Shown: positions 50,301 through 57,390 of the stretch, piece after piece | Layout of the letters: each line of letters begins with the position of its first letter | How positions within the stretch are numbered: position 1 is the stretch's first letter | Assembly: GCF_017357525.1 (NCBI RefSeq) | Contig: NZ_CP036172.1 | Coordinates: forward strand, 2,020,561 to 2,084,560 | Direction: 5' to 3' | Source of the DNA: Methanofollis aquaemaris | GTDB lineage: Archaea > Halobacteriota > Methanomicrobia > Methanomicrobiales > Methanofollaceae | DNA: 64,000 bases | Translations under genes and position numbers: made by a program | The notes under the pieces: generated by a model | Told to the model about the DNA's origin: nothing | The model's input: only the letters and a program-made list of their open reading frames with translations | Databases searched by the model: none

Positions 50301-52001
50301 CCCGTTCGCGAGGCTCCGCGTCTCCCAGGTCGTCCGGTTCAGGACGGCGTACATCACCTCGACGAGGGTCGGGGAGGAGGACGCCTTCTGGAAGGAGAGA
50401 TGGGGTCGCCCCTGCCTGTCCACCGCAAGAGAGCACGGACTGCCCGTCCATCTCTCGCCGGTTGAGACGTCGTCGAATGTCCAGTTCACAAGAGGCTCCA
50501 CCGCGATGACGGTGATGAGATCTGTTTTTTTTGCCGTCCCTGCCTGTCCGTCTCCGTCCCTCACGGTCAGGCCGACCGTGTAGGTGCCGGGGGTTTTATA
50601 GGTGTGATCGATGTTCCTGCCGGTTCCCTTCGACCCGTCCCCGAAGTCCCATTCCCACTGAACCAGGGGAGCGGTGTCCGGCGGGGTGAATGAATGGTCG
50701 GAGAACTGTACGGTGAGGGGAGCGGGGCCTGCTGGCGGTGCGGCAGAGAAGTCGGCGCTGATCCCCATCAAAGGCACCGCATACTTAAGGGCGGTGTTTG
50801 TCTCGTCATAGAAGACGATCCCGGGGTTTCCGTCGCTGTCCACTGCGAGGGCGGGCAACCCGAACCCCTCGACGGTTGCGACGGTGACCGTCTGCCACAT
50901 GTCCCCGTCGTACCGGGCGTACTGCAGGTTCTTCTCCTCCCCTCCACCGACCATATAACAGATCTGGGGCCTGCCCTCCCCGTCGAGGACGAGGGGGGTG
51001 GCGAACCCGATCCTGTCCGCGTCGATGACGTTCTTCTGCCACTGCCCTGCCTCGAGCCAGGCATGGTACAGCGTCGCGGTCTCGCCTTCGAAGCCCACAT
51101 AACTGATCATGGGCCTGTCCTGAATGTCGAAGAGGAAGGAGGAATCATAGGGAAGAAAACCCGAGGCGACGACTGAGGTCTGCCATTGCCCTTCTTCAAA
51201 CCGGGCATAGGTCAGTTGGTCCTCTCCGGTCCCGGGTTCGGTTGCCATGAAGCAGATCCCCGGCCTGTCGTGGCTGTCGAAGAGGAGAGTGGCGTCCTGG
51301 ACCGGGCCTATGGCGACCCGCGCCGTTTCCCATTCTTCCTCACCGACCCTGGCATAGCAGAGGGCGTTTCCTGCATTGTGGTAGCAGATCCCCGGCTTCC
51401 CCTGGCTGTCGGTCGCTACCGAGAGGGGTGTCCCTCCGGCTGGATCGGCGGCCTCCGTCTTCCAGGTCGTGCCGTTCCTGAAGGTGCAGAGGAGAGGACC
51501 TCCCATGGCGGTGTACGTGATGCAGGGATCACCGTCGGGACCGAGGGTCAGGACCAGGTTCTCAGGCCGTGCTTCCTGGCCGGTCGCAATAGTCTTGGTG
51601 ACCCAGTTCTCCTCTCTGTGGATGTACCGGAGGGAGGTGTCTTCTGCGACCGAACAGACAAGGTGCGGCCTGCCCTGGCTGTCATGGACGATCTTCGACA
51701 TCCCGCGGATCTCGCCGCCCGGCGGGGGGACCGCCTCGGTATGCCAGGAAGATCCTTCCCGCCAGGTATGGTTCATCCCATCGTAGGAGGGAGTTCCGAT
51801 CTCATAGCAAAAGTGCGGATGGCCCTCATCGTCGACAGCAAAGGACCGAAGATAACAGATTGAATTATCCGGAAAATCTGCGGCTACGACGACGTTCCAG
51901 GAGGATGTCGCGGAGGCTGCCGGGATGAGAAGAAGAGCGATGAAAAAAACAGCGGTCATGAGGCCTCGCCTGCTGCTGGAGAGGGTAGATGGTGTCATCA
52001 T
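47373..52001 (-). CDS. Giant surface sensor-like protein fused to an M50 site-2 protease
   Basis: The 1542-residue product has a signal peptide (about 15-32). Repeats of the form DxxGxPxIxY follow at about 57-408 and 526-855 (beta-propeller-like). PKD domains lie at 415-498 (WDFGDG) and 862-940. A PGF-pre-PGF-like domain ends near TPGFSTFA (1144-1151). After a polar linker and helices the C-terminus is a site-2 protease: HEATH with His 1405, Glu 1406 and His 1409, then VPFTPMDG with Asp 1513. It would sense outside and cut membrane substrates. It starts 12 nt after marker 14; GGAGGA precedes the ATG. Confidence 0.85.
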   Translation of the reverse strand: MMTPSTLSSSRRGLMTAVFFIALLLIPAASATSSWNVVVAADFPDNSICYLRSFAVDDEGHPHFCYEIGTPSYDGMNHTWREGSSWHTEAVPPPGGEIRGMSKIVHDSQGRPHLVCSVAEDTSLRYIHREENWVTKTIATGQEARPENLVLTLGPDGDPCITYTAMGGPLLCTFRNGTTWKTEAADPAGGTPLSVATDSQGKPGICYHNAGNALCYARVGEEEWETARVAIGPVQDATLLFDSHDRPGICFMATEPGTGEDQLTYARFEEGQWQTSVVASGFLPYDSSFLFDIQDRPMISYVGFEGETATLYHAWLEAGQWQKNVIDADRIGFATPLVLDGEGRPQICYMVGGGEEKNLQYARYDGDMWQTVTVATVEGFGLPALAVDSDGNPGIVFYDETNTALKYAVPLMGISADFSAAPPAGPAPLTVQFSDHSFTPPDTAPLVQWEWDFGDGSKGTGRNIDHTYKTPGTYTVGLTVRDGDGQAGTAKKTDLITVIAVEPLVNWTFDDVSTGERWTGSPCSLAVDRQGRPHLSFQKASSSPTLVEVMYAVLNRTTWETRSLANGTDLRDSISVALDGEGLAGVSHTVYYDGSEEGLYYYDIDGVLGRPDTEYHVYRFSTRESACAVDGTGSPCIAYTTELPDNMGTAVIYARHDGASWNSVAVETKERTDADGISLAFDPAGRPHLSYYRQSGDTKELVHAWLPQGSSSFENRTLEKVEVFDTSLAIDRNGNPHIAYTVNSPEGANAAAINPMLKYTHFDGTDWKITFLGTVDYDTVSLALDSAGNPHICYVAPEGLVHLWYEGPHWSQTTLEASAPDTFITAAALALDRSDIAHTCYGTVDTNTTAGTLWYAVNLPPRAGFTADTSAGVAPLTVRFNDTSTGFPNTWRWDFGDDTALSIDQHPTHEYAVHGWYAVNLTVQNRDAADTAEEPDYIAVFQAGHSYPFSLNGVLVGGGQTVTLNRTALAAPLNVSGNTTVVEGPNPSFTRIRFIFSSLTEAGGNVTGDLDYVLMNGVPVSIILPGGGTASIAVEINGSRYDQAASFDLLVSDGCSGSDLAAFSEAALAEGRSLDEICLTMLVDHTLSALNGAFITLTVPKEWVGAYGNENIRLFRRDDTGNVTVLPAAFVSENVTHTVFRVWTPGFSTFAAGALAPLTPPTVTPTTPTPSNDGGSDSWHSGSSDASAPCTEERDTPPAQPAVPEADGRAAEEAEVKSGESASVLSEAQPEGSNDVKPPESPSRTIMNTLSGAARAVQEGGARASGAVAGVKGPVPAAALMPEGTEPLGAVVLGVVAGALVATGIAGSATGSVFRRIGDTLRDLLGNLAEFFGEHIAEKLGEKEAEIAANKFGDTTGKNRHREILILSTGAVIYGLAFVLAERIGLVPGVIGVYILVCGVVVAVHEATHHLIARRFAMPSRVRFNASGIVTTFLTAWFFGNVFAQPLMTAVPAAEKRATGITMIAGPLVSFIFAVGFALLIPFGGIWTLMGTTGLSVNLIEAVYSLVPFTPMDGSSVYTWNRVNWAVAFVPVFVVYLALYLM

Positions 52002-52013
52002 GGTTCCTCCAGG

Positions 52014-53510
52014 TCAGCGCTCCGCCTTCTTTCTCAGGCCGAGGATGCACGGCCCGCCGCGGCACCCGCCGATCGGGTTCTGGGGACGGCCGAGCGAGCA
52101 CATGCACCGGGCCATCAGGGAGGCGCCGCGGGCGAGGGCGTCCTCGACAAAGATAACGTGGTCGTAGGGGGTGGTGTAGAGACTCCGGTCCTTGATGTCC
52201 ATGAAGATGTACTCGGGTTTTCTCCCTGAGGTCGCCGCCCGCCCGGAGAAACCGATCGCCGTCTTCTCCGGGAGCAGCAGCCTCTCCTCGACCGCGACGT
52301 CGATGAAGCGCAGGGCCATGCGTGCACAGACGCGGTCGATGACCTCGGCCATCTTCTTTGCGCCGTGCTTCTCGTAGATGTCCGCCCCGATCGCTTTGAG
52401 TCTGGGGGCGTCGGAGAAGTTGGTCCCGCAGTCGCAACCGATGAGCGTGATCCCCTGTTCGGTCGCGCCCTTCGGGTCGACCGGGACGGTGCCGAAGTGC
52501 GTCGCCCCTTCGGGGACGACGCCGATGGTGAGCAGGTCGTGAACCTCGTCGGTGTACTCCTTGACGACCGAACGCTCTCGCAGGGTGAGGACCGTCGGCA
52601 CGAACTCGTCGCCGAGAAGGTCGAGTGCGGTGCCGTTGTCGTCGTCGACGTCTGGCGTACCCCGTGCAAGGGCATCCGGGACGGCACCTCCGAGGCCGAG
52701 GATCGTCCCGATCGTTCGGGCAAAGGGAGTTTTATGGTCATGGGGGACGTCGCCGGTGATGCACCCGTCCACCGTGGTGCCGAAGTCCATCGCGATGCAG
52801 GGGTTGCGGAAGTCGATGGGGGAGAGGAGGGCACCGTCCTTGATCCCGGCCATGGCGAGCACGCCCTCCATCTCGTTGGCCACCAGGCGGTCCTCGCCGG
52901 CGAGGTCAGAGGGGGGGATCACCCCGGCGACCGTCTCGCGGAGGGTGACTTTGTCCATCAGAGAGAAGGGCTGCAACTTCTTGGGGAGATGTTCTCTGGA
53001 CATCGGAGGCGTCATCTTTCTCGGATGGACACCCGCCTGGACGCAGCCGGTGGCGATCGCCCCGATAAACCCGGCGACCTCCTGGGGGGAGTGCCAGGTC
53101 GCCGCCATCCCGGTGCTTCGCACCACAAAGTCGAGGTCGTGCTCGATCGAGAGTCCGGCCTCTTCGTGGCACTGTTTGAGCACATCCCTGGCGATTTCGG
53201 CCACTCCTTCCATGGAGACCGGGTGACCGACAAGGGAGGTTGCGATCACCTCCTCGCCCTCCTTCGGGAGGCGGGCGTCGCGGGTGAACATCACCGTCTT
53301 GTTGATGATGTACGTGGCACCGGTCTCGAGATTGGTCCCGGTGAGCACGCACTTCGTAGTGGTGTTGCCCATCTCGACCGATGCAACGATGAAGTAGGGC
53401 TTTTCCCGATATTCAGGAATGGTTGTACCTGCCCCGTTGTTGCGGAAAGGCGGCGGACGGCTCTCCATGAAGTGGGGGAGCGGGTGTTTGAGAGAATCGA
53501 TGAAACCCAT
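52014..53510 (-). CDS. Methanogenesis marker protein 14
   Basis: The 498-residue product matches the methanogenesis marker 14 family. It contains the ASKHA-like segment SVEMGNTTTKCVLTGTNL (about 44-61), the middle MDFGTTVDGCITGD, and a Cys-rich C-terminus (MARCMCSLGRPQNPIGGCRGGPC). The family is found in methanogens and has been linked to cofactor or corrinoid-protein activation, but I know of no proven function. It is the upstream partner of the sensor/S2P gene, 12 nt apart. Confidence 0.85.
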   Translation of the reverse strand: MGFIDSLKHPLPHFMESRPPPFRNNGAGTTIPEYREKPYFIVASVEMGNTTTKCVLTGTNLETGATYIINKTVMFTRDARLPKEGEEVIATSLVGHPVSMEGVAEIARDVLKQCHEEAGLSIEHDLDFVVRSTGMAATWHSPQEVAGFIGAIATGCVQAGVHPRKMTPPMSREHLPKKLQPFSLMDKVTLRETVAGVIPPSDLAGEDRLVANEMEGVLAMAGIKDGALLSPIDFRNPCIAMDFGTTVDGCITGDVPHDHKTPFARTIGTILGLGGAVPDALARGTPDVDDDNGTALDLLGDEFVPTVLTLRERSVVKEYTDEVHDLLTIGVVPEGATHFGTVPVDPKGATEQGITLIGCDCGTNFSDAPRLKAIGADIYEKHGAKKMAEVIDRVCARMALRFIDVAVEERLLLPEKTAIGFSGRAATSGRKPEYIFMDIKDRSLYTTPYDHVIFVEDALARGASLMARCMCSLGRPQNPIGGCRGGPCILGLRKKAER

Positions 53511-53701
53511 GCATCAAAATCCATAGATTGCTGATTAATGGTATGCGATGCAACAATGCCCGGCATATTATAATTATTGAAATTGGTCGCAATTTGTGGT
53601 ATGATTTGATTTTTGAAATCTTTTGAGACTTTATTTTACGTCGATGCAAATCCCTGTAATTTATTTAGGATATTTTCCATTCATCTCTTTAGGAGTGGTG
53701 C

Positions 53702-55720
53702 ATGTCCGAAACCCTCGAACATCAGATCGCAGACGCCGAGATCACCGACAGGATCCTCGGGATCCTCAGGTTCAGAAAAAAGGGTGCCACAATATCGGAA
53801 ATATCCCGGGAAACACACCTGAACCGGAATTCGGTCGCGAAATATCTTGAGGTTCTCCTCGCGTCCGGGCAGGTGGAGATGAAACGGATCGGCAAGGCAA
53901 AGGCCTACTCTCTCTCCAGGCGGGTGCCGGTCTCCGTGTTGATCGACACCATATCCGAATATATCGTGATCCTGGATGAACACACCCGGATCCTCGAGAT
54001 CAACGAGCCGTACCTCTCCTTTTGTGGGAGAGGAAAAGACGAACTCGTGGGATGCCCCCTTTTCGCGGCTGCCCTTCCTGGACTCACCGATGATCTCGCT
54101 CCCCTGGTGAAAGAGGCGCTCGCCGGCGACCCCTTTGCAGAGGAGGTCTGCCTGGAGAGGGATGGTCTGGCCCGACATTTCAGAGTGAACTTTGTTCCCA
54201 CCGTGCTCGCCTCCGGGGAGGACGGGCTGATGATCCTGATGGCCGACACGACTGAGAAGACAAACGTGGAGGCGGGTCTCAGGGAATCGGAAAAATTTTA
54301 CCGGACCGTTTTCAACAACATCAATGCCGCCGTTTTTCTCCTGGATGTGGAAGAGGGCAGCAGACCCGGCAGTTTCATTGCGGCCAACGACCATGCCTGC
54401 GATTTCTTCGATTCCCCCCGCGATGAGTTGATCGGGACGGCCTTCGCGCGTTTCACGCTTCCCGAATGCCCCAGGGTCGGGGAAGATTCCGTTTTCCTGG
54501 CATTCGGGCAGGGGGAGTATGCGAACGCCGAAATGGCCCTGGCGAACCGGCGCGGGGAGCGGATGGTGGTGCGGATCAGGTCGCATTCTTTTCTCTACGA
54601 TGATTCGCCGGTGATTCTGTCCGTCGTCCGGGATATCACCGAGGAGCGTAAGAAAGAGGAACAGGATCGGAAATATGTCATTTCTCTCGAATACCTCACC
54701 GGTACCGCCGCGGAGTTCTCTTGTTTCCCGCCCGATCGGGATATCTATGACTATATCGCCGACGAGATCTGCGGGCTTGTCCCTGATGCCATCGTGGCCG
54801 TCAATGCTCCGCTGGAGGATGGGTCGGGGTGGGTGAACCGTGCCTTCCGCGGCTGGGAACGGCACCGCCAGAACTTTGACGCTGTAATGGGAGGAAGCCC
54901 GGAGGGAAGACCCGTCACCATGAACGGGAAGCAGATGCGGTTCTTTAAGTCGGGGATCTTCTTTCACCACAGGGTCACCGATGACGACATCTCCCTCGCC
55001 GACGAGGTCAAGCAGAACTGCATGATGCTCGCAGAACACCTCGGATACGGCGAGTACTACATTAAGGGCCTGGTGGCTGACAGCGTCCTCTATGGCATGG
55101 TCATCCTCAGTTTGCCGATAGGGAAGATGCTTGCGGACCAGATGACGGTGGAGGCCTTCATCGACCAGGCCGCCGCGGCCCTCCGGAGGCGACAGGCTGA
55201 ACGGAGACTTGAGGAAGCAAACGAAGAACTGCGCTTCGCCCTCTCAGACCATGAATCAGACCTCCGCGTCCTCCAGAAAGCGCTTGGGGACCAGAGATAT
55301 GAGCGTGAACAGACCGAAAAGGCCATTCGCGATCTCGCCGACCTTGCTCTCCGGTGCATCTCCCTCGGGAATATGGCAGTCGTTGGCCTTTCACGAGGTG
55401 GAGACGTGATCCACATCAGTCCGGCGATGTCCTCAGTAATCGGCTGCAGCGTAGAGGATGCAGTCGGAAGGCACTGGTACTCCTCGTTTGTCCCGGCGTC
55501 CGTGCGGGAGAAAGCGATGGAACTGCATCGTCTTCTCCTTGCCGGGGTGATCGGCACCGGCGAGACGGTCTGTCCCCTCCTGACCGGAGACGGGGAGGAG
55601 CGGACGATGGTCTGGGCCGTCAGGCGGGTTGCCGGGGGTCAGGACGACGGCCTCGCCGTCCTCTGGTTCGGAGAGGAACCGCCCGGAAAAAAGGTCATGG
55701 CGTTGTCTTTCCCGGGCTGA
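53702..55720 (+). CDS. wHTH-PAS-PAS-GAF-PAS sensory regulator, no kinase domain
   Basis: The 672-residue protein starts with a winged helix (about 10-75: ILGILRFRKKGATISEISRE, THLNRNSVAKYLEVLLASGQ). PAS domains follow at about 80-190 and 195-320, then a GAF-like domain at about 330-500, a coiled coil (RRRQAERRLEEANEELRFAL) and a last PAS at about 560-665. No H-box or ATPase is present. It is probably a cytosolic one-component regulator that senses redox or small ligands and binds DNA directly. It is divergent from marker 14, with a shared AT-rich gap of 191 bp. Confidence 0.82.
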   Translation: MSETLEHQIADAEITDRILGILRFRKKGATISEISRETHLNRNSVAKYLEVLLASGQVEMKRIGKAKAYSLSRRVPVSVLIDTISEYIVILDEHTRILEINEPYLSFCGRGKDELVGCPLFAAALPGLTDDLAPLVKEALAGDPFAEEVCLERDGLARHFRVNFVPTVLASGEDGLMILMADTTEKTNVEAGLRESEKFYRTVFNNINAAVFLLDVEEGSRPGSFIAANDHACDFFDSPRDELIGTAFARFTLPECPRVGEDSVFLAFGQGEYANAEMALANRRGERMVVRIRSHSFLYDDSPVILSVVRDITEERKKEEQDRKYVISLEYLTGTAAEFSCFPPDRDIYDYIADEICGLVPDAIVAVNAPLEDGSGWVNRAFRGWERHRQNFDAVMGGSPEGRPVTMNGKQMRFFKSGIFFHHRVTDDDISLADEVKQNCMMLAEHLGYGEYYIKGLVADSVLYGMVILSLPIGKMLADQMTVEAFIDQAAAALRRRQAERRLEEANEELRFALSDHESDLRVLQKALGDQRYEREQTEKAIRDLADLALRCISLGNMAVVGLSRGGDVIHISPAMSSVIGCSVEDAVGRHWYSSFVPASVREKAMELHRLLLAGVIGTGETVCPLLTGDGEERTMVWAVRRVAGGQDDGLAVLWFGEEPPGKKVMALSFPG

Positions 55721-56810
55721 GGCCGTTCCCGTCGTCCCTGATGTGGATATCGATCTGGCTGAACGGGATCTCGATCCCCTCCTCCCTGAAGCGCCGGTCG
55801 ATCTCGCGGTTGATGGTGCTTCTCGTCGTCCGCTCCATTCTGAAATCGTTCGTCCAGACCCTGAGCATGAAGTTGAGGCTTGAGGCCCCGAACTCGTCGA
55901 AGAAAACGACCGGTTTGGGGTCGGTGAGGATGTAGTCTTCCTCTGCCGCGGCCTCCTCGACGACCCTGTTCAGGATGCTCATCACCTGCTCGACGTCGCT
56001 CCCATAGGCCACCGGAACCTGGATGTTCACCACGATCTTCGGCTCGGGCCTGGCATAGTTGGTGATGACGCTCTGGGTGACGACAGTGTTCGGGATGGTA
56101 ATGATCAGATCGTCGATCGTCTTGATCTGGGTGCTTCTCGGTCCGACCCGTACCACATCCCCGAAATGATCCAGAATCCGCACCCGGTCGTTCACCCTGA
56201 GCGGCTGGTCGACCATGATCACGCTCCCTGCAAAGATGTTGCCGATGATCTCCTGGGCTGCGAGGGCGACGGCGATCCCGGCGACGCCTGCGCCCGCGAC
56301 GAGGGGGGTGATGTCCACGTTGAGGGTGCAGAGCACCATCAGGATTCCTATGAACCAGATGATGTAGTGCGCCGTTTTCTCGAGGGTGCCAAGGATGTGG
56401 TCGTCCAGGTCGGTGTCGGTCTTCTCTGCGATCTCTCTTCCATACTCGCGGAAGGCGAACTCCACGAAACTGGCGGCCGCCCATGTCCCGAGAAAGACGA
56501 GGAAGGCCGAAGCGGTGGTGGTGCCGACCACCCAGGCCTGCTCACCGGGCAGGGTGATCTCGTAGGTGAAGGCGTACCAGACGGCGGCGGCGAGCACAAA
56601 GACGATGAGCGGTTTGCCCAGTGAGATGAGGAAGAGGTCGTCGAGTTTTGATGCTGTCCTCTCAGCCCGTTGGATCCCGCGGTGATACAGCGCATAGATG
56701 ACCACCGAGGCGAGCGCTCCTCCGAGAATGACGACTATACCAAGAATAGAATGATAAATGTCCACCAGGTGGTGGTTCAGGCCCGCAGGAAAAATAGATA
56801 TGCCATGCAA
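55695..56810 (-). CDS. Mechanosensitive channel, MscS family
   Basis: The 371-residue product has N-terminal membrane helices and the MscS pore/beta region GAGVAGIAVALAAQEIIGNIFAGSVIMVDQPLRVNDRV (about 175-212), followed by the cytosolic vestibule with STQIKTIDDLIITIPNTVV. It releases solutes during osmotic downshock. Its 3' end overlaps that of the PAS regulator by 26 nt in a tail-to-tail arrangement. Confidence 0.93.
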   Translation of the reverse strand: MHGISIFPAGLNHHLVDIYHSILGIVVILGGALASVVIYALYHRGIQRAERTASKLDDLFLISLGKPLIVFVLAAAVWYAFTYEITLPGEQAWVVGTTTASAFLVFLGTWAAASFVEFAFREYGREIAEKTDTDLDDHILGTLEKTAHYIIWFIGILMVLCTLNVDITPLVAGAGVAGIAVALAAQEIIGNIFAGSVIMVDQPLRVNDRVRILDHFGDVVRVGPRSTQIKTIDDLIITIPNTVVTQSVITNYARPEPKIVVNIQVPVAYGSDVEQVMSILNRVVEEAAAEEDYILTDPKPVVFFDEFGASSLNFMLRVWTNDFRMERTTRSTINREIDRRFREEGIEIPFSQIDIHIRDDGNGLSPGKTTP

Positions 56811-56865
56811 CGATGCGTTGCGTCGGCGGCAGGCTTATCCGCTCTGCCGCCGTGAGCCTCCACCG

Positions 56866-57390
56866 ATGGAGGGGAGTGACGACGAGACCCGCCGGGTGCT
56901 CGCCTTTCTCGGTGCCGAGCGGAGGCTTGCCGGCCGTTTTTCTCTCCCGGCCGAAGCCTTCCTTCCGGTCTTTTTCTCGCTGCGCTTCGGGGGTGCGTGG
57001 AGTTATGCGACGGAAGGGTTCAGGGCGGTCTCGGTCGTGAAGAAGACGACCGTCTATGAGGACGAAGGGAGGGGGACCACCATCGAAGAGGTCTATCTCC
57101 TCGTCGACCCGGTGGTTCTCAGCGAGGAGGGGGCGGTCGCCAGGCTTGAGAAGTGCGGGGAAGAGCCCGAACGCCTCCTGGTCGTCCGCCCCTCTCGTGT
57201 GCGTCTCAAGTTCCGCCGGGGAGTGCGGGTGCGGGTCGATCCGGCCAGAAGAGAAATCTCGGCTGAGGAGGTGGCCGGGAACGTCCTCGTCTTCGAGGGT
57301 TCGGCGGCGTTCACTTTTGCCCATGAGATGGAGCACCTCGAAGAGCGCGAGGTCTCGGGGAGGAGGTTGTGGGAGTTCAGGTTTGTCTGA
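56866..57390 (+). CDS. Hypothetical protein
   Basis: The 174-residue product is soluble, rich in Arg, Glu and Val, with no signal peptide or membrane helix. Strand-like segments include VRLKFRRGVRVRVDPARREIS, and the end FAHEMEHLEEREVSGRRLWEFRFV has an HExxH-like order broken as HEMEH (about 152-156). I would not call it a protease on that alone. ATG 56866 has GCCTCCACCG upstream and no clear ribosome site. It overlaps the methyltransferase tail to tail by 14 nt. Confidence 0.6.
   Translation: MEGSDDETRRVLAFLGAERRLAGRFSLPAEAFLPVFFSLRFGGAWSYATEGFRAVSVVKKTTVYEDEGRGTTIEEVYLLVDPVVLSEEGAVARLEKCGEEPERLLVVRPSRVRLKFRRGVRVRVDPARREISAEEVAGNVLVFEGSAAFTFAHEMEHLEEREVSGRRLWEFRFV

Noticed and set aside
52365-53534. 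A 389-codon plus-strand frame across marker 14
   Set aside because: It is the antisense shadow of the marker 14 gene and has no recognisable domain.
56866-57390. HEMEH in the hypothetical protein as a zinc protease site
   Set aside because: The motif lies at the very C-terminus without a third ligand or supporting helices; the rest of the protein does not resemble a peptidase.
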